A stretch of 22,425 nucleotides of DNA from Clostridiales bacterium. Lineage in GTDB: Bacteria; Bacillota; Clostridia; Oscillospirales; CAG-382. The DNA is taken from the NCBI GenBank assembly GCA_003452915.1, contig DMMZ01000026.1, positions 55,610 through 78,034 of the forward strand, given 5' to 3'. The notes beneath the pieces are model-generated. The model was not told the DNA's origin. It saw only the letters and a list, made by a program, of their open reading frames with translations, and made no database searches. Below, in pieces: positions 15,093 to 21,811 of the stretch (position 1 is its first letter; every line of letters begins with the position of its first letter). Position numbers and translations under genes: made by a program.

Positions 15093-16535
15093 TTATTCTC
15101 CAAATATATCAAAAGTGCCTAAGAAATGTCGTTTTATCTTAAGATAATCGCTTGATGTAATAGAATTTCCACCGCTTAAGCAGCCAGCTTTGAGCTGTAC
15201 GTCTGTTAACACAATCGATCCCAGAAAGGCTCGTTTTACTTTTAAATAATCACCGGAATTGATCTTTCCGTCACCGCTTACATCGCCTGCTATTATGATA
15301 ATAAGGCTGTCTGTTGTATTTCCGTTTCCGTCGGTTATAGAAATCACGGTTCCCGTGCCTACGTTCGCTGTGTTAAATAGCAATCCGTTGTTCGTAAACT
15401 GCGATTTCATTTCGTTAAGGCTGACACCTTCTTTTACACCGATTAAATATCCGTTTGTGCTGTCGATTGTATACTCGGAATTTAATACCAACGAAAGCTC
15501 ATCGGTATCTGACAGAGTTGTTTTTGTCAGTGTTGCAGTTGCGCTGACTGCTCCTGTAGTGAAATTTACACCGGTTAAAAGTACACAATCTCCTGTTTTA
15601 AAGCCAGTTGTAGCAATCTTGTTGTCTCTCGAATTGGTATAAGCGTCTGAATTAGTATCTCTGTCATCACAATGGCTGGCAAAAATTATACCTCCCTCGG
15701 GAATAATAAGGTTACCAGATTGCAGGTGTTCACCGACACGAGTAATACGATAAACATTTTCGGACGCTGTAGGTTCAGCCACCAGATAAGCAGACCAAGC
15801 TATTCCAAGCTCATTGTATGCAACTGTATTTGAGCCTGTAAAATCTTTGGTAAACAGATTCGCAGTGCCCCAGGACATCTGAGCATTATATCCTGTAATA
15901 TAGACTGTCTCACCGGTAACAGGTGTGGGCAACTCAGGTACAACCGTATTTACTTCACCTTTGTAAGCAGGTGTTCCATATCCGAGTATGTATGTATCAT
16001 CAAGATAATATGATCTGTATTTGCAGGAATCCTCGGTGTTGCCCTCAATCGTATAAACCTTGCTTCTGTTGGATTCGTAAACAATTCCGACGTGGCTTGA
16101 CAGGCTTCCATCGTCGGCATAAAAAATTATATCGCCTTTAATCGGAATATATCCACTATCACGGTTATGCCACTTTCCGGCATTTTTAAAGTACGAAACC
16201 CAATACGGACAATATGCGTATGAGCCTGTTACATCAATCGTCCCAGCTTGATATGAACACCAGGAAACGAACATCGCACACCACGGAGCTGTTATAAAGG
16301 CGTCCTCAACATTCATGTAGTCGTGATACCAATCTCCGTATTTCGTATAGCTTGCGTATTTTTCCATACCTTCATAATAGCCGACTTGAGTTTTAGCTAC
16401 CTCGTATATATCGGTCTGACCGTTGCCAGTGTTGGTGTATGTATTGTTATAAGCCGCTGATACTTCAAATGCTCCTGACAACGATGTAAAGATAAGTACG
16501 ATAAATAAAAAGAGCGACAAAGTTCGTTTTAACAT
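15093..16535 (-). CDS. Secreted CHAP-domain hydrolase with a type I dockerin
   Basis: This 480-residue exported protein is probably a peptidoglycan amidase or endopeptidase. A signal peptide covers residues ~1-28 (KRTLSLFLFIVLIFTSLSG, ending EVSA). The CHAP domain (~42-190) shows the catalytic Cys in APWCAMFVSWC near residue 85, His in SSHVGIVY near 147 and the polar TIEGN near 163. A ~100-residue beta-rich middle part (VYITGYNAQMSWGTANLFT onward) is unassigned, then a ~100-residue linker-like domain. A dockerin (~414-478) closes the protein: DVSGDGKINSGDYLKVKRAFLG has full calcium ligands, while the second repeat CLSGGNSITSSDYLKIKRHFLG has lost most of them. No cohesin or scaffoldin is in the window. 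A frame extension reaches ATG 16547, but ATG 16535 is favoured because GGAAAGGA abuts the first. Its leader is long and structured. Confidence 0.85.
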   Translation of the reverse strand: MLKRTLSLFLFIVLIFTSLSGAFEVSAAYNNTYTNTGNGQTDIYEVAKTQVGYYEGMEKYASYTKYGDWYHDYMNVEDAFITAPWCAMFVSWCSYQAGTIDVTGSYAYCPYWVSYFKNAGKWHNRDSGYIPIKGDIIFYADDGSLSSHVGIVYESNRSKVYTIEGNTEDSCKYRSYYLDDTYILGYGTPAYKGEVNTVVPELPTPVTGETVYITGYNAQMSWGTANLFTKDFTGSNTVAYNELGIAWSAYLVAEPTASENVYRITRVGEHLQSGNLIIPEGGIIFASHCDDRDTNSDAYTNSRDNKIATTGFKTGDCVLLTGVNFTTGAVSATATLTKTTLSDTDELSLVLNSEYTIDSTNGYLIGVKEGVSLNEMKSQFTNNGLLFNTANVGTGTVISITDGNGNTTDSLIIIIAGDVSGDGKINSGDYLKVKRAFLGSIVLTDVQLKAGCLSGGNSITSSDYLKIKRHFLGTFDIFGE

Positions 16536-16663
16536 ATATATGACCATTCCTTTCCGTGGCGTTTACGCCACCAGAGGGAATTGTGCTGCTCCGGCAACAG
16601 CCAGATTACTGCTCCTCTTGCAGTAAAGGCACAAAACCGTGTTTGAAAAATTTTATTTTTCAA
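16529..16663 (-). CDS. Possible 44-residue leader peptide overlapping the CHAP gene start
   Basis: A frame from TTG at 16663 has AGGAG 8 nt upstream and runs 44 codons to TAA at 16531-16529, overlapping the ATG at 16535 by a few bases. The peptide starts MKNKIFQTRFCAFTARGAV and ends WWRKRHGKEWSYIC. It is basic, rich in Trp and Arg, and has no family I recognise. Overlapping stop and start would allow translational coupling. Against it: the same DNA is full of inverted repeats, and the related leader at 6130-6211 differs by a one-base indel that changes the frame within the hairpin, so RNA structure may be what is conserved. Confidence 0.35.
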   Translation of the reverse strand: MKNKIFQTRFCAFTARGAVIWLLPEQHNSLWWRKRHGKEWSYIC

Positions 16664-16695
16664 ACTTAATTCTCCTAATATGTATTTTATATTGC
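16536..16695 (-). promoter_or_regulatory. Long copy of the shared hairpin leader
   Basis: This 5' UTR begins with a perfect 11-bp hairpin (16641-16665, 3-nt loop), then a conserved tract that matches the leader at 6130-6211. It then has a ~70-nt module absent from the short copy: TTGTGC (16581-16586) can pair with GCACAA (16629-16634) to close a three-way junction with two hairpins (16591-16604 and 16606-16626). A 7-bp hairpin GTGGCGT/ACGCCAC (16556-16571) follows, and the shared ACCATTCC-type segment ends at the start codon. It could be a cis-regulatory RNA. I compared it mentally with the c-di-AMP, c-di-GMP and cobalamin riboswitch consensus patterns and saw no match. Confidence 0.5.
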
Positions 16696-16701
16696 ATATA
16701 C

Positions 16702-16730
16702 ATTATATTAATTACCTATATTGAAGTCAA
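16702..16730 (-). promoter_or_regulatory. Sigma-A promoter of the CHAP-dockerin gene
   Basis: Read on the minus strand: -35 TTGACT (16730-16725), 17-bp spacer, perfect -10 TATAAT (16707-16702). The transcript would begin near 16695, so the untranslated leader is about 160 nt. Confidence 0.75.
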
Positions 16731-16746
16731 GAAATATTTTTGCAGA

Positions 16747-16778
16747 TTGTAAACCATATATCAATTTTTGGTTGACAT
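16747..16778. promoter_or_regulatory. BirA operator upstream of birA-bioY
   Basis: TTGTAAACC (16747-16755), 14-bp spacer, GGTTGACAT (16770-16778) fits the bipartite biotin-repressor site TTGTAAACC-N14/15-GGTTTACAA with two mismatches in the right half. The mismatches create the TTGACA -35 box that the operator overlaps, so BirA bound here would block RNA polymerase. Confidence 0.85.
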
Positions 16779-16800
16779 ATTGCTTTTTATATGATATTAT
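16772..16800 (+). promoter_or_regulatory. Promoter of birA-bioY
   Basis: Perfect -35 TTGACA (16772-16777), 17-bp spacer, -10 TATTAT (16795-16800). The start point would be near 16807, so the 5' UTR is very short but still includes AAGGAG. Confidence 0.85.
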
Positions 16801-16822
16801 TCAGCATAAGGAGAAAAAACAT

Positions 16823-17797
16823 ATGTTAAAAAATAATTTAATCTCACTTCTGGAAGCAAATAAAGGTAATTTTATAAGCGGTCAAGAGCTTGCGGACAAG
16901 CTTTACGTAACACGTAGCGCAATATGGAAAGTTATTAAGTTATTACGCATGGAAGGCTATAATATCGAAGCTGTTACAAACAAGGGCTATCGACTTGCGG
17001 AAAGTAACGATATTATCTCGGTACAAAGTATAACTCCTTTTCTTAAAGGAACAGCAAAGCAGTTCAGGATTGACATAAGAAAGAGCCTGTCCTCCACCAA
17101 CACTGAGCTTAAAAAGCTTGCAGCTAGTGGTGAAAAGGCAGGACTTGTACTTATAGCAAATGAACAAACGGCGGGAAAAGGGCGAATGGGAAGAAGCTTT
17201 TATTCACCTGCGGACAGTGGAATTTATATGTCGGTTTTGCTGCGTCCTAACCTGACGAGCGACAAAGCTGTCCTGTTGACTTCCCTGGTTGCGGTATCTG
17301 TTGTAAAAGCAATTGAACAGGTTTCCGGAATAACAGTCGGTATTAAATGGGTAAATGATTTGTTTTTGGATGACAAGAAGATAGTTGGAATACTCACAGA
17401 GGGTGGAATCGATATGGAAAACGGAATGCTCGAATACGCCGTTGTCGGAATAGGTGTAAACGTCTTTACTGAGAATTTTCCGATGGAAATAAGCAATATT
17501 GCCACTTCTGTAATTGATAAAGCAAATGAAAAAAAATTTTCACGCTCCTTACTTGCTGCGGAAATATTAAATCAGCTTGCTTTGGATCTTCCCAAATTAG
17601 AAAGCATGTCGCACATACCCGAGTATAAAAAACGCTCTATACTAATAGGGAAAGAAATTTATGTAATAAAAAACAGCTTGCAAATACCTGCTGTTGCACT
17701 TGACATTGATGATAATGCTTCGTTGATAGTTAAATACGAGGATGGTAAAATCGAAACACTTTCATCGAACGATGTCAGTATAAGAAGAAAAATTTAA
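16823..17797 (+). CDS. birA: Bifunctional biotin protein ligase / biotin operon repressor BirA
   Basis: This 324-residue protein activates biotin to biotinyl-AMP and attaches it to carrier proteins; charged with biotinyl-AMP it represses biotin genes. Residues 1-65 form a winged helix (LLEANKGNFISGQELADKL, VTRSAIWKVIKLLRMEGY, VTNKGYRL). The ligase domain follows, with STNTELKKLA, the biotinyl-AMP loop TAGKGRMGRSFYSP near residues 115-128, and GIKWVNDLFLDDKKIVGIL near 172-190. The C-terminal SH3-like domain contains GKEIYVIKN and SLIVKYEDGKIETL. Having the DNA-binding domain, it is the repressor type. The ATG at 16823 with AAGGAG 9 nt before it is chosen; the frame is open further upstream, but through the operator and promoter. 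BioY follows 16 bp later in the same operon. Confidence 0.95.
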   Translation: MLKNNLISLLEANKGNFISGQELADKLYVTRSAIWKVIKLLRMEGYNIEAVTNKGYRLAESNDIISVQSITPFLKGTAKQFRIDIRKSLSSTNTELKKLAASGEKAGLVLIANEQTAGKGRMGRSFYSPADSGIYMSVLLRPNLTSDKAVLLTSLVAVSVVKAIEQVSGITVGIKWVNDLFLDDKKIVGILTEGGIDMENGMLEYAVVGIGVNVFTENFPMEISNIATSVIDKANEKKFSRSLLAAEILNQLALDLPKLESMSHIPEYKKRSILIGKEIYVIKNSLQIPAVALDIDDNASLIVKYEDGKIETLSSNDVSIRRKI

Positions 17798-17813
17798 ACA
17801 GGAGAAAATTCAA

Positions 17814-18356
17814 ATGGACAAGCAAACACTCAGAAAACTCATTCTCACAGCGCTTTTTGCAGCGATTATCTCGATAGCATCCCCTATTTCCATTCCAATC
17901 GGTGCAATCCCTATCACCCTATCTGTTTTTGCAATTTTTTTATGCGGCGCAATACTACCACCTCAATATGCTGTGTTATCTACTCTCGTATACATTGCAA
18001 TAGGTGCAGTTGGGTTACCTGTGTTTTCAAACTTCACAGGTGGTTTTCAAGTATTGATTGGATTTAAAGGTGGCTTTATATGGTCATATCCAATAATGGC
18101 ATTGGTTATTGCACTATCGGTCAGGATTTTTAAAAAGCGTAACATTCTATCACTTACAAGCGGAATGCTGATAGCACTAATAATCTGTTATACAATGGGT
18201 ACTTTATGGTTTAGTTACGTTTTGGATAAAAGCTTTTTATATGGTTTAGAGATGTGTGTTTTTCCCTTTATAATACCTGATTTAATAAAAGCAGCGGTAG
18301 CCATTGTAATTACTTTAATATTAAGTAAATCTTCTTTATTAAAAAATCAAATATAA
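17814..18356 (+). CDS. bioY: BioY biotin transporter S component
   Basis: This 180-residue membrane protein is the biotin-binding S component of an ECF transporter. About six hydrophobic helices are visible. Family segments are PISIPIGAIPITLSVFAIFLCG in the first third, then YIAIGAVGLPVFSNFTGGFQVLIG with the typical GLPVF...GG pattern, and GGFIWSYPIMALVIA. AGGAG lies 9 nt before the ATG, and the gene follows birA by 16 bp, so both are read from the BirA-controlled promoter and end at the terminator at 18355-18387. No energising module is encoded nearby; it would share a general EcfA/EcfA'/EcfT complex, or work alone with low efficiency, as known for some BioY proteins. There are no biotin synthesis genes here, which fits dependence on uptake. 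Confidence 0.95.
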   Translation: MDKQTLRKLILTALFAAIISIASPISIPIGAIPITLSVFAIFLCGAILPPQYAVLSTLVYIAIGAVGLPVFSNFTGGFQVLIGFKGGFIWSYPIMALVIALSVRIFKKRNILSLTSGMLIALIICYTMGTLWFSYVLDKSFLYGLEMCVFPFIIPDLIKAAVAIVITLILSKSSLLKNQI

Positions 18357-18387
18357 AAAACGGGTGGAAAATTTCCACCCGTTTTTT
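18355..18387. terminator. Bidirectional terminator between bioY and NUDIX gene
   Basis: A perfect GC-rich inverted repeat (CGGGTGGAAA / TTTCCACCCG, 18361-18381) is flanked by six A and six T, so it should terminate both the birA-bioY transcript and the convergent NUDIX gene. Confidence 0.95.
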
Positions 18388-18393
18388 GTTTTA

Positions 18394-18837
18394 TTATTTC
18401 ATTTCTCCAAGATAAATCGGTGAATTTTTTCCCAAAAAGTAATTTTTAATAACATTTCTCATATCAATAGGAAAAAGCGGTTCATGCATTATGTTGTCGA
18501 TATTTAACCAATGTGTACCTATCTGATTTACATCATAAACAAGCGCACGTTCTCCAACTTCTTCAACTATTTCACAAATAAACATGAATTCAATGCGGTG
18601 TGTTTCTTCCTCAAGTTCATCCTTAAAGCCCTCACGGATAAACAAAAGGCTCTTTGGCTCAACTCTAAAGCCTGTTTCCTCCAAAACCTCGCGCTTTAAC
18701 GCATCAAGCATAAGTTCATTTGCTTCCTGCTTGCCACCGGGCAATGTATAATATATTCCTTGTTCATGCTGCATCCTTGTAACCAAGAGTTTGGTGTTTT
18801 TTATTATAATAGCTTTAATGGAATTTCTTATTGTCAT
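18394..18837 (-). CDS. NUDIX hydrolase
   Basis: This 147-residue cytoplasmic enzyme hydrolyses a nucleoside-diphosphate-linked compound. The Nudix box is complete: G at the start of GKQEANE, E five residues later, then REVLEETGF (residues ~35-57), giving Gx5Ex7REVxEExGF. Upstream, SIKAIIIKNTKLLVTR and GIYYTLPGG are typical of the fold. The substrate cannot be read from this; it could clean up oxidised nucleotides or act on ADP-sugars. AAAGGTGA lies close upstream of the ATG at 18837. It is a single gene, divergent from the MATE transporter, with separate promoters in the 197-bp gap. Confidence 0.92.
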   Translation of the reverse strand: MTIRNSIKAIIIKNTKLLVTRMQHEQGIYYTLPGGKQEANELMLDALKREVLEETGFRVEPKSLLFIREGFKDELEEETHRIEFMFICEIVEEVGERALVYDVNQIGTHWLNIDNIMHEPLFPIDMRNVIKNYFLGKNSPIYLGEMK

Positions 18838-18878
18838 TCAAATCACCTTTTTTGTTTAAAATACTACCAATATTATTA

Positions 18879-18907
18879 ATAGTAACACAGCATATAATAA
18901 AAGTCAA
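18879..18907 (-). promoter_or_regulatory. Promoter of the NUDIX gene
   Basis: Read on the minus strand: -35 TTGACT (18907-18902), 17-bp spacer, -10 TACTAT (18884-18879, four of six). Confidence 0.5.
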
Positions 18908-18978
18908 CTCTGCGATATTTACATATTTTCACATGACTTTGAGTTAATTTTATGCATTTATACTCTTGTAAAGTTAAA

Positions 18979-19007
18979 TTGCTTATGTTACTATATATTG
19001 ATAAAAT
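18979..19007 (+). promoter_or_regulatory. Promoter of the MATE gene
   Basis: TTGCTT (18979-18984), 17-bp spacer, TAAAAT (19002-19007). The start point would be near 19014, about 21 nt before the ATG. Confidence 0.5.
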
Positions 19008-19034
19008 ACATTTTTAAAATGGTGAATAAAATAT

Positions 19035-20402
19035 ATGGCTCAATTCGAGAATAATCTTACCGAGGGCAGCGTGGCTAAGCAACTCATCCGCTTTTCGCTG
19101 CCATTTATTATTTCTAATATAATACAGTCTTTTTATGCTGTAGCTGACATGATTATTGTCGGTCAGTTCTCCGATGAGATAAATATGTCAGGAGTTAATA
19201 TCGGTGGACAAGTTACGTTTCTAGTAACAAACGCAGTTATAGGACTTTGCGTAGGTGCTACCGTTCTTATCGGTCAGTATCTTGGCTCGGGTAAAAAAAA
19301 TGAGCTTAAGGACACAATAGGAACATTGTTTTCAACACTTTTGGTGCTTTCTGTCGTAATAACTGTTAGTATGATGTATTTAGACGAACCTATGTTAAGG
19401 TTGATTAACACCCCAGAAGCGTCTTTTAACGAGGCAAAAAGTTATTTTAATGTCACTATGCTCGGTACAATATTTATTTTCGGGTATAACGCCTTAAGTG
19501 CGGTTATGCGAGGAATGGGCGACAGCAAAAATCCACTTACCTTTGTTATAATCGCCTGTGGAGTTAATGTTGTACTGGATTTAATATTAGTCGCTAAATT
19601 TAATATGGGAGCAGAAGGTGCTGCAATAGCAACAGTTATCTCGCAGGGAATAAGTATGATTCTGTGTATTTTATATTTAAAATTTAAGAATTTCATCTTT
19701 GATTTTACATTATCATCTTTCCGTTTTCATGGTGAAAGGCTGCTGATGTTGTTAAAAATCGGTGTACCAACATTATTAAATAACATTACCGTTTCTATAT
19801 CTTTCCTTTTTCTTTTGGGTTTTATAAACAACCTTGGCGTAACAGCCTCGGCTGCTGTTGGTGCGGTAGCTAAATACAATGCTTTTGCAATACTTCCGCC
19901 AATAGCAATTAGCTCTGCTATTTCAGCAATGAGTGCACAAAATTTTGGTGCAGGAAAAGTTGATCGTGCGGTAAAAACAATGAAAATCGGAATTGTTATC
20001 GCTATTTCGATAAGCTACACTATGTTCATACTAACTCAGCTTTTTCCCGAGTATATTCTCAAAGCATTTAATGACAATGAGGAATTTATCCAAGCAGGAG
20101 TAACCTATATAAGAACTTTTAGCTTTGACTATCTGACAGTCCCATTGATTTTCTGCTTGAACGGATTGTTTATCGGTACAGGACATACTTTCTTTTCATT
20201 ATCGATCGGTATTATTTCTTCGCTTTTAGTACGAATACCGGCAGCTTATATTTTCGGAGACCTTTTGGGAATGGGATTAACAGGGTTTGGGCTTGGTGCT
20301 CCGTTTGCTTCAGGTGTAGCGTTTATATTGGCTTTTATATATTATAAATCAGGCAAGTGGAAAAAACAGGTTATTATAAAAAAAGAAATATTGGAAATTT
20401 AA
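19035..20402 (+). CDS. MATE family efflux transporter
   Basis: This 455-residue protein has about 12 hydrophobic helices in two homologous halves and belongs to the multidrug and toxin extrusion family, probably a Na+ or H+ antiporter. The N-terminus (LTEGSVAKQLIRFSLPFIISNIIQ) and SFYAVADMIIVGQF are family hallmarks. GATVLIGQYLGSGKKNELK closes the second helix region, and NALSAVMRGMGDSKNPL comes before the second half, which repeats GAVAKYNAFA and SAMSAQNFGAGKVDRA. The substrate is unknown; it may be a drug, a metabolite or a cell envelope component. The start ATG has only a weak GGTGA 8 nt upstream. It is a single-gene unit with its own promoter and terminator. Confidence 0.93.
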   Translation: MAQFENNLTEGSVAKQLIRFSLPFIISNIIQSFYAVADMIIVGQFSDEINMSGVNIGGQVTFLVTNAVIGLCVGATVLIGQYLGSGKKNELKDTIGTLFSTLLVLSVVITVSMMYLDEPMLRLINTPEASFNEAKSYFNVTMLGTIFIFGYNALSAVMRGMGDSKNPLTFVIIACGVNVVLDLILVAKFNMGAEGAAIATVISQGISMILCILYLKFKNFIFDFTLSSFRFHGERLLMLLKIGVPTLLNNITVSISFLFLLGFINNLGVTASAAVGAVAKYNAFAILPPIAISSAISAMSAQNFGAGKVDRAVKTMKIGIVIAISISYTMFILTQLFPEYILKAFNDNEEFIQAGVTYIRTFSFDYLTVPLIFCLNGLFIGTGHTFFSLSIGIISSLLVRIPAAYIFGDLLGMGLTGFGLGAPFASGVAFILAFIYYKSGKWKKQVIIKKEILEI

Positions 20403-20406
20403 AATT

Positions 20407-20440
20407 AATGTCGGAGCTTAAAAGGTTCCGACATTTTTAT
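20407..20440 (+). terminator. Terminator of the MATE gene
   Basis: AATGTCGGA (20407-20415) pairs with TCCGACATT (20427-20435) around 11 nt, and a T-run follows. The facing amidohydrolase gene ends at 20445. Confidence 0.88.
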
Positions 20441-20444
20441 TGCA

Positions 20445-21245
20445 TTAAATACCAAGAAGTTTCTTTGCGTTTTTATAGAATATTTTATTTTTCTGCTCAT
20501 CAGTTAAATTTAGTGAGAGGATAAAGTCGCGAACTATATTCACCTCACACCAGGGCAGGTCAGAACCAAACAGAATTTTCTCATCATCGTGATTATTAAT
20601 TATCACCTCTGCTACTTGCTTTGTCATTCCGAACTTTTCGCAAGCAAGCGAGGTATCGAAATATAAATTCTTACCGCAGAGTTTCTGTATTACATCCTTC
20701 CAAAAAAGATTGCAGCCAAAGTGTGCACATACTAATTTTAAGTCCGGAAAACGCTTTATTACTCTCAGAATAGCGTCCGCTGAAGCATGCACCAAATCGG
20801 GTGAAATAAAATCATAACCTGTATGAATAACAACAAGCATGTCCATTTCACTTGCAGCAGCGAATACAGGTGCAAGACTTTCATCATCAACAAGCGTATT
20901 TACATAATCCGGATGGAGCTTTATACCCTTAATGCCGTTATTTTTTAACGACTTTACTATATCACGTACACACACACTTTTAGGATGAATCGAACCGAAA
21001 GGTATGAGATTATCGTATTTTTCTTTTATGTAAAGTGCAAAATTATTAACGTTATCAACCTGATTGGGGTTTGTGGCAACGTTAAGTACAACCGAATAAT
21101 CAATATGATTCAGTTTCATGTCTTTAATCAGACAATCAGCTGTTCCATTATTGCAATACGGTATTCCACCGATTGCAGACAGCTTTGAAAGTGCTTTTTC
21201 TGCCAGGTTATCGGGAAATATATGTGTGTGGAAATCGATTATCAT
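20445..21245 (-). CDS. Amidohydrolase family 2 metal-dependent hydrolase
   Basis: This 266-residue cytoplasmic protein is a TIM-barrel amidohydrolase of the group that includes ACMSD-type decarboxylases and related hydrolases. It begins MIIDFHTHIFP with the metal-binding H-x-H, then GIKGIKLHPDY near residue 110, VVIHTGYDF near residue 140 with a metal histidine, LVCAHFGC near residue 175, and the metal-binding aspartate in LFGSDLPW near residue 227. The C-terminal helix EQKNKIFYKNAKKLLGI is typical of the family. The substrate is unknown. AAAGG lies 10 nt before the ATG at 21245. It converges on the MATE gene and is preceded by the palindromic repeat at 21267-21293. Confidence 0.88.
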   Translation of the reverse strand: MIIDFHTHIFPDNLAEKALSKLSAIGGIPYCNNGTADCLIKDMKLNHIDYSVVLNVATNPNQVDNVNNFALYIKEKYDNLIPFGSIHPKSVCVRDIVKSLKNNGIKGIKLHPDYVNTLVDDESLAPVFAAASEMDMLVVIHTGYDFISPDLVHASADAILRVIKRFPDLKLVCAHFGCNLFWKDVIQKLCGKNLYFDTSLACEKFGMTKQVAEVIINNHDDEKILFGSDLPWCEVNIVRDFILSLNLTDEQKNKIFYKNAKKLLGI

Positions 21246-21266
21246 GATTTATTAACCTTTTCTTTT

Positions 21267-21293
21267 TATACTAATTCGAATTATTGAAACAGT
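21267..21293. repeat. Copy 1 of a palindrome-containing direct repeat
   Basis: This tract reads TATACTAATTCGAATTA, then TTGAAACAGT. It shares those bases with 22317-22341, apart from a 2-base gap, and its core TAATTCGAATTA is a perfect palindrome. It lies 22 bp upstream of the amidohydrolase start, so it may be an operator. Confidence 0.6.
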
Positions 21294-21434
21294 ATTCTTA
21301 TTGTATAAACATTTATTTCAATTGTCAACAGCTTTATCCAAAATATGCATTTATAAAGAAAAGTGCCATTGCATAAGCAACAGCATCTTTTCTCGTTATG
21401 AAGGGATTGGTGAATGTTATTTTAACAATAGATT

Positions 21435-21689
21435 TTATAAACCCAACTCAAACAGCCAGCTATTCGAACTCTTTACTTTGGTTTTCATGATTGTTTTTTT
21501 GGGGTTATCTTCTGTTGAAGGAGGTAGTATATTAGACGAACCTTCTTTATTTTTATAAAAGACGTCCGGTAATAATACCGATTTTTGAATATCCGACTTG
21601 CGGGCTTCAAACAAAAAGTTTTCCTTTTGACGATTTGCCAAAGAACAGATAAGACAAATGTATAATACTAAAACAATAAACCAAAACAT
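21435..21689 (-). CDS. Small single-pass membrane protein, unknown function
   Basis: This 84-residue protein starts with one hydrophobic segment (FWFIVLVLYICLICSL, residues 2-17), followed by a polar, lysine- and serine-rich remainder without cysteine pairs or known motifs. It may be a small membrane-anchored protein; the N-terminal segment could also be a signal anchor. I do not recognise a family. The gene is supported by GGAGG 9 nt before the ATG at 21689 and a plausible promoter at 21723-21751. It faces away from the DUF6514-like gene, and the region between the two holds Spo0A-type boxes. An overlapping plus-strand frame (21301-21558) lacks a ribosome binding site and is not preferred. 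Confidence 0.6.
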   Translation of the reverse strand: MFWFIVLVLYICLICSLANRQKENFLFEARKSDIQKSVLLPDVFYKNKEGSSNILPPSTEDNPKKTIMKTKVKSSNSWLFELGL

Positions 21690-21722
21690 ACTGTTGTACC
21701 TCCAAATTTATTTTACAACCTG

Positions 21723-21751
21723 AGTATACCCCTTTATGCGTACCATAAAAA
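21723..21751 (-). promoter_or_regulatory. Possible promoter of the small membrane protein gene
   Basis: Read on the minus strand: TTTTTA (21751-21746, weak), 17-bp spacer, TATACT (21728-21723). The -35 box is poor, so an activator may be needed. Confidence 0.35.
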
Positions 21752-21811
21752 GGACTTCAAACGGCAGTCGTAAAAAAATTAAAATAAATTACAAGTTTAG
21801 AGGTGTAATTC

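Noticed and set aside
15259..15642. Plus-strand 127-codon frame opposite the CHAP-dockerin gene
   Set aside because: It is antisense to a well-supported gene and lacks a ribosome binding site and recognisable motifs.
16536..16695. c-di-AMP (ydaO), c-di-GMP or cobalamin riboswitch ahead of the cell-wall hydrolase
   Set aside because: The conserved sequence blocks of these families, as I know them, are absent, and the homologous short copy at 6130-6211 is too small to be any of them.
16721..16822. 34-codon N-terminal extension of BirA from a TTG
   Set aside because: It runs through the BirA operator and the promoter, so it would not be transcribed; the ATG at 16823 has a good ribosome binding site.
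21301..21558. Plus-strand 85-codon frame starting MYKHLFQ
   Set aside because: It has no ribosome binding site and lies opposite a frame with GGAGG and a plausible promoter.
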